Source of the DNA: Candidatus Woesearchaeota archaeon
GTDB lineage: Archaea; Nanobdellota; Nanobdellia; Woesearchaeales; DSVV01
Direction: 5' to 3'
NCBI GenBank assembly: GCA_018661705.1
Contig: JABJHR010000015.1
Location: 67,525 to 131,524 of the forward strand
Length of the DNA stretch: 64,000 bases
Part shown: positions 10,027 to 20,000 of the stretch, one piece after another
Numbering within the stretch: position 1 is the stretch's first letter
Layout: each line of letters begins with the position of its first letter
Made by a program: the position numbers and the translations under genes
Notes under the pieces: generated by a model
What the model saw: the letters and a program-made list of their open reading frames with translations, nothing else
What the model was told of the DNA's origin: nothing
Databases searched by the model: none

Positions 10027-11067
10027 TTATGATTCTTTTAAAATCCTAATTATGTTATCTGTAACTTGTGCTGTTGTTAAGTTTCCACCTAAGTCTGGTG
10101 TAAGCATATTATTTTGCATTGCTTTTTTAATTGCATTTTCTAGTTTGTTTGCTTCATTTGTTAATCCTAAATGATCTAACATTAATTTTGCTGATAGTAA
10201 AGTTGCAATTGGGTTTGCTTTTTCTTGTCCTGTAATATCAGGAGCACTACCATGTACTGGTTCAAATATTGCTGTATCTGTTCCAATATTTCCTGAACAT
10301 GCCATTCCTAGTCCTCCTACTAACATTGAAGCTTCATCACTTAATATATCTCCAAATAAATTTGTAGTAACAATTACTTGGAATTGTTCTGGTGCACGAA
10401 TTAATTGCATTGCACAGTTATCAACTAACATCTCTTGCATTTCAATATCTTGATAATTTTGTGCAACCTCTTGTGCAACAACTCTAAATAATCCACATGT
10501 TTCTCTTAATACATTTGCTTTATGCACAACAGTTACTTTGCTTATATTGTTAGTTTTTGCATACTCGAATGCGTGTCTAATTATTCTTTCTGAACTTTTT
10601 CTAGTAATTATTCTTTCAGTAACTGCCCTAGTTACTACACCATTCTCGTCTTTATCTACATGTTCAACTTTTGAGTATAATCCTTCTGTATTTTCTCTGA
10701 AAATAGTTATGTTAATATTATCTTTTGATGTTGGATGTGGCATTGATACACAAGGCCTTAAATTAACAAATAAATCAAAATGTTTTCTAAGTCCTAAAAT
10801 AGGGGATGAATAATTAGGAATATTTGGAGGGGTTGTAACAGCTCCAAACAAGGTAGCATCTGCTGTCTTAACTTTCTCTAATGTTTCTTCAGGTAATGGA
10901 TTTCCTAACTTTTGATAAGCGCCATAACCAATATCCCCATAAGTATAATTAAATTCTATAATCTCGTTTGAAGTTTCAGCTAATGTATTTAATACTCTTA
11001 CAGCTTCTTGAATTACTTCTGGACCAATTCCATCTCCTGGTAGGATACATAAATTATATTCTGTCAT
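10027..11067 (-). CDS. Isopropylmalate/homoisocitrate dehydrogenase family
   Basis: LPGDGIGPEV, NITIFRENTEGLYS, TTNLFGDILSDEAS, FEPVHGSAPDI; homoisocitrate role inferred from cluster. Confidence 0.9.
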   Translation of the reverse strand: MTEYNLCILPGDGIGPEVIQEAVRVLNTLAETSNEIIEFNYTYGDIGYGAYQKLGNPLPEETLEKVKTADATLFGAVTTPPNIPNYSSPILGLRKHFDLFVNLRPCVSMPHPTSKDNINITIFRENTEGLYSKVEHVDKDENGVVTRAVTERIITRKSSERIIRHAFEYAKTNNISKVTVVHKANVLRETCGLFRVVAQEVAQNYQDIEMQEMLVDNCAMQLIRAPEQFQVIVTTNLFGDILSDEASMLVGGLGMACSGNIGTDTAIFEPVHGSAPDITGQEKANPIATLLSAKLMLDHLGLTNEANKLENAIKKAMQNNMLTPDLGGNLTTAQVTDNIIRILKES

Positions 11068-11079
11068 TTTTTCTTTCTT

Positions 11080-11643
11080 CTAAACCTCATTAGTGTTTTC
11101 TGAATTAGCTTGTTCTTTTAGATAATTAATCATTCCACCTGCATCAACAATTTTTAAAACAAACTCTGGCAAAGGTTGTGCATTATATTTTTTTCCTGAT
11201 GTGTTGTTCTTAATTTCCCCAGATTCTAGATTAACATCAATGTCATCTCCTTCAGTAATTTCATCATAGCATTCTTTACATACAAGGATTGGAAAACCAA
11301 GGTTAATACAATTTCTATAAAATATTCTTGCAAATGATTTTGCAATAATGCATTTTACACCTGAATATTTCAATGCAATTGGTGCGTATTCTCTACTTGA
11401 TCCACAACCAAAATTACTACCGCCTACAATGATGTCTCCTTTTTGCTTTTCTTTTGCAAATTTAGGATGTAATTCACATAAACAAAATTCTCCAAGCTCT
11501 TCAACATTTTCTCTAGGATAATATCTTCCAGGAATAATTTGGTCTGTGTTTATATTATTCTGAAATTTCCATGCTTTTGCCATTTTATTCCTCTCTCCTT
11601 TTTCTTGGATCTGTAATCTTTCCTTCAATTGCTGATGCAGCAC
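11080..11643 (-). CDS. Homoaconitase/isopropylmalate isomerase small subunit
   Basis: NNINTDQIIPGRY, GGSNFGCGSSREYAPIALK, SFARIFYRNCINLG. Confidence 0.9.
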   Translation of the reverse strand: MLHQQLKERLQIQEKGERNKMAKAWKFQNNINTDQIIPGRYYPRENVEELGEFCLCELHPKFAKEKQKGDIIVGGSNFGCGSSREYAPIALKYSGVKCIIAKSFARIFYRNCINLGFPILVCKECYDEITEGDDIDVNLESGEIKNNTSGKKYNAQPLPEFVLKIVDAGGMINYLKEQANSENTNEV

Positions 11644-12865
11644 ATACTGCAGGGCTTCCTAAGTAAATCTCTGCTTCAGGAGAGCCCATTCTTCCTTTGA
11701 AATTTCTATTCATTGTTGTTAATGCTACCTCTCCAGAGGCCATTGTTCCTTGGTGTCTTCCAATGCAAGGTCCACATCCTGGATTACAAACAATACAACC
11801 AGCGTCTTGGAAAATCTTAATAAAACCACTCTCATTAGCTTTTTGGAAAACTTCTGTTGAGGCTGGAATTACGATTGTTCTTGTAAATCTATTAACTCTT
11901 TTTCCTCTCAAAATGTTTGCTGCTATTTCAAGATCTTCATATCTTCCATTAGTACATGTTCCAATGAAAACTTGATGTAATTCCAAACCTTCAACTTCAT
12001 TAATTGGTTTAAGATTATCTAAATCGTGTGGGCATGCAATTTGTGGTTCTAGTTCTGAAATGTTGAAATTAAAAGTTTGTTCATAATTTCCATTATTTGC
12101 TTTAATAATTCCATTATTATTTATGTCAACATTTTCAGTTGTTCTACCTTGTAAATATTCAACTGTTTTTTCGTCTGCTTCTATGAGACCAGCTTTTGCA
12201 CCACATTCAATTGCCATATTACATAATGTAATTCTTTCTGGAATTGACATTCTTGTTATTGCATCTCCTCTAAATTCTAATGATTTGTATGTTGCTCCAT
12301 CTACACCGAGTGTTGCAATTATTTTTAATATGAGATCTTTTGCATAAACTCCTTCTTGAAATTCTCCAGTTACATTAATCAGGATACTTTCTGGAACTCT
12401 AAACCATGTTCTGCCAGTTGCATACGCAATTCCTACGTCAGTACTTCCCATTCCTGTACCAAATGCTCCTAATGCACCATAACTGCAAGTATGACTATCA
12501 CTTCCGATGATTATGTTTCCTGGTTGAACAAAACCTTTTTCAATCATAATCTGGTGGCAAACTCCTTCTTGGAAAAAATGTGGGAGCTTGTGTTCTTTAA
12601 TGAAATTCATAATATTTCTCTGCATTTTTGCTTGATCAATATTTGCTGGTGGTAAGATATGATCAAAAGGTATTACAATACGTTCTGGAAATTTTGGTTT
12701 AGCTTCAATACCTAATTCATTACTTACTTTTCTCATTGCTTCTATTGCTAACCAAGACATTGTATCATGGCTCATTATTCTATCTAACTCTACCCAAACT
12801 ATTTCTCCTGCTTTGACTTCTCGTCCTAATTTTCTTGAAAATATTTCTTCTGTTAGGGTTCCCAT
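11585..12865 (-). CDS. Homoaconitase/isopropylmalate isomerase large subunit
   Basis: IIGSDSHTCSYGALGAFGTGMGSTD, FIGTCTNGRYEDL, CNPGCGPCIGRHQG (Fe-S cysteines). Confidence 0.92.
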   Translation of the reverse strand: MGTLTEEIFSRKLGREVKAGEIVWVELDRIMSHDTMSWLAIEAMRKVSNELGIEAKPKFPERIVIPFDHILPPANIDQAKMQRNIMNFIKEHKLPHFFQEGVCHQIMIEKGFVQPGNIIIGSDSHTCSYGALGAFGTGMGSTDVGIAYATGRTWFRVPESILINVTGEFQEGVYAKDLILKIIATLGVDGATYKSLEFRGDAITRMSIPERITLCNMAIECGAKAGLIEADEKTVEYLQGRTTENVDINNNGIIKANNGNYEQTFNFNISELEPQIACPHDLDNLKPINEVEGLELHQVFIGTCTNGRYEDLEIAANILRGKRVNRFTRTIVIPASTEVFQKANESGFIKIFQDAGCIVCNPGCGPCIGRHQGTMASGEVALTTMNRNFKGRMGSPEAEIYLGSPAVCAASAIEGKITDPRKRREE

Positions 12866-14040
12866 TATGCCACCTGTTGAATTATCTCTTTGTTGTTTTT
12901 ATTTTTTATTAAATTAATAATTATTTTTAATTCTTCTCGTCTAACAATCTTACCTTTTTGACCAACTGATTTTATAATTTCTAAAACTTGATTAATTAAA
13001 TCATCATTTAATTCAGTTTCTCCAATTTTTTTTAATACATACTTTAATGATGAGATTCCAGACATGTGGTCCAATGAAATTCTCATTTCTCTTCCAATAC
13101 TGTTTGGATCTAAACTTTGGTAATGTAATGGATTATTAATTGCTGCATTTGTATGGACACCTGCACAATGTGTAAATGCATTTTCTCCCATAACTGGATT
13201 GTTTACAGGAATTGCTATTCCTGAATGTTCACTTACTAAATTATATAATTCTTGTAGTTGTTTTAGATTCCAATTATTTTCTACGCCAAAATCAATTTTT
13301 AATACTGTAAGTAATTGTGCAAGATCTACAATTCCTGCTCTTTCTCCTAATCCTAAAACAGATGCATCTATTATGTCGACGCCTGCTCTGAAAGCATCAA
13401 TTGCATTTGCTAATGCGAAGCCTCTATCATTGTGACAGTGCACTGCAATTTTTGGATTTTGGTTTTGTTCTGTTAAAGCTGTTTTTAACTTTCTAACATA
13501 ATCATACATGTTTCTTTCTGTTCCAGGAACCATAAATCCTGTTGTATCAGCAATACTAATTATGTCTGCTCCTGCTTTTGTTGCTGCAACAGCTGCTTCT
13601 ATTACATTATTAAATTCAGATCTTACAGTATCTTCTGGTGTGTATCTTATGATTATGTTTGGATTTTGTTGTTTTGCATATCTAATTACTTCTGCGATTT
13701 GTGCAATTGCAGTTTTCAAATCTTTTTTGAAAACTCCGTTTAGTCTTTGTTCAGATACACAATAAAATATTCCTATGAATCCCACGCCACAACTAATTGC
13801 TTGGTCAATATCTTTTTTCCATGATCTTGAATGTGCTGCAATAACTGCTCTTATGTTTCTTTGTGCTATGTTTTTTACTGCATCACATACTTCATTACTA
13901 ACTACTGGATGCCCAGCTTCAATAAAGTCTACGCCAATAACATCTAATTGCTCAGCTATCGCTAATTTAATGTGGCTGTCAAAATAAACTCCTGGTGTTT
14001 GTTCACCTTCCCTTAATGTTGTGTCTAATATTTGTACCAT
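12865..14040 (-). CDS. Homocitrate synthase / isopropylmalate synthase family
   Basis: LDTTLREGEQTPGVYF, HCHNDRGFALANAIDAFRAGVDIIDASVLGLGERAG; homocitrate role inferred from LysW cluster. Confidence 0.88.
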   Translation of the reverse strand: MVQILDTTLREGEQTPGVYFDSHIKLAIAEQLDVIGVDFIEAGHPVVSNEVCDAVKNIAQRNIRAVIAAHSRSWKKDIDQAISCGVGFIGIFYCVSEQRLNGVFKKDLKTAIAQIAEVIRYAKQQNPNIIIRYTPEDTVRSEFNNVIEAAVAATKAGADIISIADTTGFMVPGTERNMYDYVRKLKTALTEQNQNPKIAVHCHNDRGFALANAIDAFRAGVDIIDASVLGLGERAGIVDLAQLLTVLKIDFGVENNWNLKQLQELYNLVSEHSGIAIPVNNPVMGENAFTHCAGVHTNAAINNPLHYQSLDPNSIGREMRISLDHMSGISSLKYVLKKIGETELNDDLINQVLEIIKSVGQKGKIVRREELKIIINLIKNKNNKEIIQQVA

Positions 14041-14134
14041 TGTTCTTATTCTCTGTTATATTATTTTAGTATTTTAACTTTCACCCCTCTTTGCATAAAA
14101 AAACTAAATAAACATAAAAAAATAAAAATAATTT

Positions 14135-14299
14135 CTATTCTCCCCAATCTTCTTCTTCTTGTGGTGCTTCTTTGATTGTAAACGGATCAACTGCAGTTAC
14201 TTCTAATTCAATTCCACAATCTGAACATTGTAATAATTCACCTTTTTCTGTGCCCTCTTTTAATTCAAGAGCAACTCCACAAACTGGACATTCAACCAT
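14135..14299 (-). CDS. lysW: LysW amino-group carrier protein, 54 aa (absent from ORF track)
   Basis: Manual translation: MVECPVCGVALELKEGTEKGELLQCSDCGIELEVTAVDPFTIKEAPQEEEDWGE; two CxxC zinc motifs and C-terminal EDWGE. Confidence 0.95.
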   Translation of the reverse strand: MVECPVCGVALELKEGTEKGELLQCSDCGIELEVTAVDPFTIKEAPQEEEDWGE

Positions 14300-14346
14300 A
14301 TTCTCACTCCTCACTTGATTTTATAATAATTAAGGTATTTACCTTA

Positions 14347-14360
14347 CTATCTAGGATACA
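14347..14360 (-). promoter_or_regulatory. 14-nt motif TGTATCCTAGATAG upstream of lysW (shared with 4640-4653)
   Basis: Exact 14-mer also at 4640-4653 (+), 47-54 nt upstream of the start codon in both cases. Confidence 0.5.
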
Positions 14361-14448
14361 GGCATGCTATAATAACTTAATGTTAATTATTTTACAGAAA
14401 AGTTTATAAATGATAGTATATTAACAATTGGTGTTTGGTTAAGTTCAT

Positions 14449-14540
14449 AACAAAAACAACAACAACAGGGGCACAGACGGACTTTACAAATAAAGTCCTA
14501 TTCGCCTTTGGCTCATCTGGCCAAGTTGTTGTTTTTTGTT
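14449..14540 (-). ncRNA. Structured intergenic element, copy 2
   Basis: Outer AACAAAAACAACAAC/GTTGTTGTTTTTTGTT; minus-strand core GGCCAGAUGA-GCC AAA GGC-GAAUA-GGACUUUA..UAAAGUCC-GU-CUGUGCC. Confidence 0.65.
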
Positions 14541-14577
14541 TATAAAAAGTTCATTTAATTAAATCAAAGGTGAAAAA

Positions 14578-15237
14578 ATGGTAACAATCGCTAGAACAGT
14601 TGAGAAAATAATTGAAAGAAAACCTTTCTTACAAGAAGCATTAATTAGAGGTATTGTTAATGTTGCTGCATTAGCTGAGGAAATAACATCTGAAGTTGAG
14701 CAAGAAATGGGGCAAAAGGTTAAATTTTCAGCAGTAATGATGGCTATTCGTAGATTAGGAGAAAAATTAGAGAAAACAGTCATTAATAGAGTTAAGTTTG
14801 ATAAAAGTACTGATGTTAGTCTAAGATCTGATCTATATGAAATAACTCTTAAAAAAATTCCAGGGGTTCAAACTAAAATCAGTAAGTTATATGAGTTAAT
14901 TAATTCCAAAGAAAATGATATCTTAACAGTTACTCAAGGATTTCATGAAATTACTCTTATTACTAACAAACGAAACAAAGAAAAAATAAAAAAAATCTTT
15001 AAAAAAGAAGAAATTAAATCAGAAATTGAAGATTTAGCTAGTGTTACTATTAATATTCCTCCAGAAGCAATTGAATCAGTTGGATTGTTTTACATTGCAA
15101 CAAAAGCACTAACATGGGAAAACATAAATGCAATTGAAGTTGTCTCAACCTTTACAGAATTAACATTTATTATCAAGGAAAATAGTGCTGCTAAAGCATT
15201 TGATGTTTTGAAGAGGCTGATTAGGGAGCAAAGTTAA
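14578..15237 (+). CDS. ACT-domain-like protein with possible N-terminal HTH
   Basis: C-terminal beta-alpha-beta pattern resembling ACT repeats (NDILTVTQGFHEITLITNKRN; VGLFYIATKALTWENINAIEVVSTFTELTFIIKE). Confidence 0.6.
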   Translation: MVTIARTVEKIIERKPFLQEALIRGIVNVAALAEEITSEVEQEMGQKVKFSAVMMAIRRLGEKLEKTVINRVKFDKSTDVSLRSDLYEITLKKIPGVQTKISKLYELINSKENDILTVTQGFHEITLITNKRNKEKIKKIFKKEEIKSEIEDLASVTINIPPEAIESVGLFYIATKALTWENINAIEVVSTFTELTFIIKENSAAKAFDVLKRLIREQS

Positions 15238-15280
15238 ATAAATTAAATAATAAACAATATAAACATACAATAAATACTAG

Positions 15281-16783
15281 GTGAATAACATGACAGATAC
15301 TAACATTGAGAATATGGCAACTTTCTGTAAGAAGAAGGGATTTGTTTATCAGAATAGTGAGATCTATGGTGGTTTATCAGGATTCTTTGATTATGGGCCG
15401 TTAGGGGTTGAAGTAAAGAATAATATTAAACAACAGTGGTGGAAGAGGTTTGTGCAGAGTAGACAAGATGTTGTAGGTATTGATGGTAGTATTGTTTCTC
15501 ATCAGAATGTTTGGAAGGCTAGTGGGCATGTTGGATGTTTTGGTGATATGTTAGTAGAGTGTAAAGGTTGTAAACAAAGACATAGGGCAGACCATCTTGT
15601 AGAAGAAGCATTAAATGTTATGGCAGAAGGTATGAAGAAAGAAGATATTGATAAATTAGTTGAGCAAAATAATCTTAAATGTCCAAGCTGTAAAGGCGAA
15701 TTAAGTAAAGCAAGAGAATTTAACTTAATGTTTAAGACTTTTGTTGGACCAGTTGAAAGTGAAGAGGGTGTTGCTTACCTAAGACCTGAAACCGCACAAC
15801 AAATGTTTACTAATTTTAAATTAATCACAGAAACTTCTAGAGTTCAACTACCGTTTGGTATTGCACAGCAAGGAAAAGCTTTTAGGAATGAAATTTCTCC
15901 TCGTGATTTCTTATTTAGGTGCAGAGAGTTTGAACAAATGGAAATTGAATATTTTATTCATCCTGAAGAAAAAACTTGTGCATTACTAGAAAAGAAAGAT
16001 CAGAATTATGAATTCCAAATATTAACAGCTGAATTACAAGATGCAAAGAAAAAAGCTCATGTGAAAATGAAGTTAAAAGAAATGTTGAAAACTAATTTAA
16101 TGGGTGAATGGCATGCTTACTGGATGAAACAAACATATCAGTGGTTTGTTGATCTAGGAATTAAAAAAGAAAATTTAAGATTAAGAGAACATACTAAAGA
16201 TGAGATGGCACATTATAGTAGTGCTTGTTTTGATATTGAATATAAATTTCCGTTTGGTTGGCAAGAAATACATGGGATGGCTAACAGAGGAAGCTTTGAT
16301 TTAGAACAACATCAAAAACATTCTAAGAAAAAAATGGAATTATTTGATGAAGCAACTAAAAGTAAAGTAATTCCTAGAGTTATTGAGCCATCACAAGGAA
16401 CTGATAGAGCTTTTTTAGCATTTATGTTTGATGCTTATACACAAGACACAAAAAATAAAGAAAGAGATTGGGTTGTATTAAAATTAAATCCAAAATTAGT
16501 TCCAACCCAAGTTGCTATTCTTCCTCTAGTGAATAAATTAAATGAAAAAGGTATGGAGATTTACAATCAATTAAAAGATGATTTTGTTTGTTTCTATGAT
16601 AAATCTGGTGCAATCGGGCGTCGTTATGCGAGAGCTGACGAGATTGGTGTTCCTGTTTGTTTAACAATTGATTTTGATACTATTGAGAAAGATGGTTGTG
16701 TAACTCTTAGAGATAGAGATACAACAAAACAAGAAAGAGTTAAAATTGAAGATCTTAAATCGAAGTTAAGGGAAATGTTTTAA
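15281..16783 (+). CDS. glyS: Glycyl-tRNA synthetase (archaeal/eukaryotic type)
   Basis: YQNSEIYGGLSGFFDYGPLGVEVKNNI, RPETAQQMFTNF, FEQMEIEYFIHP, class II motifs. Confidence 0.93.
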   Translation: MNNMTDTNIENMATFCKKKGFVYQNSEIYGGLSGFFDYGPLGVEVKNNIKQQWWKRFVQSRQDVVGIDGSIVSHQNVWKASGHVGCFGDMLVECKGCKQRHRADHLVEEALNVMAEGMKKEDIDKLVEQNNLKCPSCKGELSKAREFNLMFKTFVGPVESEEGVAYLRPETAQQMFTNFKLITETSRVQLPFGIAQQGKAFRNEISPRDFLFRCREFEQMEIEYFIHPEEKTCALLEKKDQNYEFQILTAELQDAKKKAHVKMKLKEMLKTNLMGEWHAYWMKQTYQWFVDLGIKKENLRLREHTKDEMAHYSSACFDIEYKFPFGWQEIHGMANRGSFDLEQHQKHSKKKMELFDEATKSKVIPRVIEPSQGTDRAFLAFMFDAYTQDTKNKERDWVVLKLNPKLVPTQVAILPLVNKLNEKGMEIYNQLKDDFVCFYDKSGAIGRRYARADEIGVPVCLTIDFDTIEKDGCVTLRDRDTTKQERVKIEDLKSKLREMF

Positions 16784-16786
16784 TTT

Positions 16787-16972
16787 TTAATCTAGAATGC
16801 CGCATTCTCGGTAATCGTCTTGGTTTTTGAATTTTATTTCAATCTTAGATCCATTTTTTGTTTGAATTATTATTGAATCTTTTCCTTGTTTCTTTGCATC
16901 ACTAATCATTTGCATAAGTTCTTGATCAGAAACGTCTATTCCTTGTGCTTTTAATGTTTCTTTTATTGTCAT
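16787..16972 (-). CDS. Small hypothetical protein (61 aa)
   Basis: Complete ORF, charged composition, own promoter region; no family recognised. Confidence 0.5.
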   Translation of the reverse strand: MTIKETLKAQGIDVSDQELMQMISDAKKQGKDSIIIQTKNGSKIEIKFKNQDDYRECGILD

Positions 16973-17075
16973 TTTTAATAGTTTATTATCTACCCCCTTA
17001 GTATTATATGTCCGTTCTATTATATATACTTATGGCTTATATTTTATAAACGAAATAAAACAAATAAAAATAAAA

Positions 17076-20000
17076 TTAAGGTTCTTCAGGAACTTCTTCA
17101 ATAACTTCTTCTTCTGCAACCTCTTCTAGACACAAATTCTCTTCATTATCAGGATCTGTACATGCAGCACCCATTAAACCATCATCATCACAAAAGTTTC
17201 TGCATATTTTGTTGCCTTCACAATCAACATTCTCCTCATCTCCATCATTATCCCCAATACACCACAGTTCTTTAACTGTGTCATCATCTTTGCACTTTTC
17301 AAATCCATCTCCTTCTATTGAACCAAATGCATTTGTTATATATGCATAACTTGGAATTTCAGGGAAGAAACCATTGTCTGTTTCAAAACATCCTTCTAAA
17401 TTTTCATCATACTCTTCACAACTGCCAGTCATGTCATTACATAACATACCATAATCTGTGCAATCAATTGTATCATAAACAATTGCATCACCTACACAAT
17501 AAAATTCTTTAACCTTTTCATCGTTTTTGCAATAATCCCAATGTCCTTCTTCAATTCCAAAAGCATTATAATATTCTGTGTATCCTTCTAAAAACGGATC
17601 ATCTGGTTCTATCTCTTCACCACCAGCATTGTCAATACATTGTTCTAGTGCAGGATCTTCTTCTACACACATTCCTTCGTAACATGTTTTTCCTTGTTCT
17701 GTACAATCTATAAGTTCGTAAGTGATGTCGTTTCCATCACAACCATAATCAATCATATATGGTCCGTCATCAGATCCCCCTGAAAAAAAGAACCAATTGT
17801 TTGCGTCTTCAATATCTGTATCAGTATCTGCATATTCTAGTTCGTCAAGATAATCTTGGTAATAGTATTCATCTCTGCACGTATTTGTTATTAATGTGTT
17901 TTCACCAAATTCATTAGTGAAATCTACTTTTTCTACTTGTCCCCATGGCCATTGATAACCTCCCACAATTTCACATGTTTTTAATTCAGGGTTTGGTGTC
18001 ATGCATTTGCTTGCAAAGCATTTCATGCCAAATTCTGTACAATCAATTGTTTCTGAATCATCTTCAACACCATCACAAAAACGCTCTTTTAATTCATCTG
18101 GATTTTTACAGTAATCACTTTTAAAATCTACATCTCCAAATGCATCTATAACAGTAATTGTTCCAGATGTGTAAGGGTCTGCAGAATCAGGTTCATCTTC
18201 ATCAGGAATACAATCTTTTAAATTGTCGTCCTTAACTTTACATTCACCTTTATGACAAACTTTGTCTTGTTCTGTGCAATCAATTATTTCATAATCTAAA
18301 TCAACACCATCACAATTAAATTCTACGAGATAATTACTTTCAGTCTCCCAATCCCAAAATTCTTCAGAAACATCGTCTTCAATACAATGGTTCTCCTTAA
18401 TTGAGGTTTCTCCAAATTCATTTGTAGAATGATAATATGTCCAATCTCCGACAACCTCTTCTTCACATGCTTTTAAATTCTCATCTGGATTTACACACCT
18501 TCCTGCATGACAAGTTAAACCTTCCATTCCGCAATCATAAGGAGGAGTCATCTGTAATTCTTCACCTACACAATAATATTCAATTAACAAGTTAGTTCCT
18601 TGAAGGCAGGTATCGAAATTTACATCGTCAATATTATGCATACTTGTTGATTCAACTTTGCCTTTTGTATAATAATCTAATCCTTCATCTTCAGTTTCTT
18701 TACATTCCATCCATTCAGGGTTTGGTAATACACAAACTCCTTCATCACACAATGCTGCACCAAATTCATTTTCCTCTTGTGTGCAATCATATCCTTCTTT
18801 ATTTGGAGGATTAACAGGTGTTATACATTCATATTGGTAAACTATTGTTCTATCAAAACTACAGTAATCATCATGCCAATCAGTTTCTCCATTTAGTTTA
18901 TTAAATTCAAGATTGCCTGCTAACCATGGATTACCTGCAATTAAATTAGTATCTCCGGGATCATGATCAATGCATTCGTTACTTCCATTAGTTTCAACAC
19001 ATTTTCCATCTTCGCAAAGTGCATTTTCATAAATACAATTTATAGGAAAATAATCTGCAAGTTCATCACTATCACAATGATACTCATGAAGTATCTCCTC
19101 ATTAGAACATACGTCTGGTAGGATTAAATCCTCTCCATCAATTGTTGTGTAATCAACTTCTCCATAAACCCATATGTTAGTGTCTCCTTCAGGATCCCAA
19201 CAACTTAAATGATTTTCATCTATTGGAACACACTTGCCTCCTTCACATTTTGCATCTAATAGTGTACAATCAACTTGTTTTTTTAATGAAGGATAAGGAA
19301 ATAGATTATTATCTAACTTTTGCATAGGGCTTAAACAATATTCTTCTGTTAAAATTGCGTTATTTTTATAGTGAAAATATTTATCACACTCATCTTGATC
19401 ATGATCTATATACTGATTGTACAAGAAACTTGTTTCTCCATAAGTCCAATAGTCTTTTCCATCATCGCTATCATAACACCAAGCACTACAAATATTGTCG
19501 TCTTCATAATTTCCTGGTTCATAATAATAACTATCTCCTGAATAAATCTCTTCTGTTTTTTCATTATCTTCTTCATCCATCTCAGCAATATCTTCATTAA
19601 CATCAACAGTTATTGTAACTTCGTCTGTTGAATCCAAATCTGTAAACTTGTAAATATGTGTTTTTGGTGGGTTTTTAATCATAACACAATCAAAAACATC
19701 CAATGGTTGTGCAGAAGCATCATACTCAAATATTGAATCTTTTCCATTTGCTTCCATTTTTATCATAAATGGTTGATTAACAGGAGCTTCTCCAATATTA
19801 CAAATTTCAAAGCTGTAAAAGTTAACACAGAATTCACTTAATGCATTTTGTGGAATAACACCAACAATTATATTTGGTTGTAACTCATATAAACAATCTT
19901 CACTGCAACCATCGTCATTAATTGTATTGCCATCATCACATTCTTCTTCTTCTTCTACAAGACCATTTCCACATTCATAAACAATCTCTAATACTTCTAT

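Noticed and set aside
19355-19606. ORFs 19355-19600 (+) and 19406-19606 (-)
   Set aside because: Low-complexity shadow frames of the Cys-rich protein 17076-20669.
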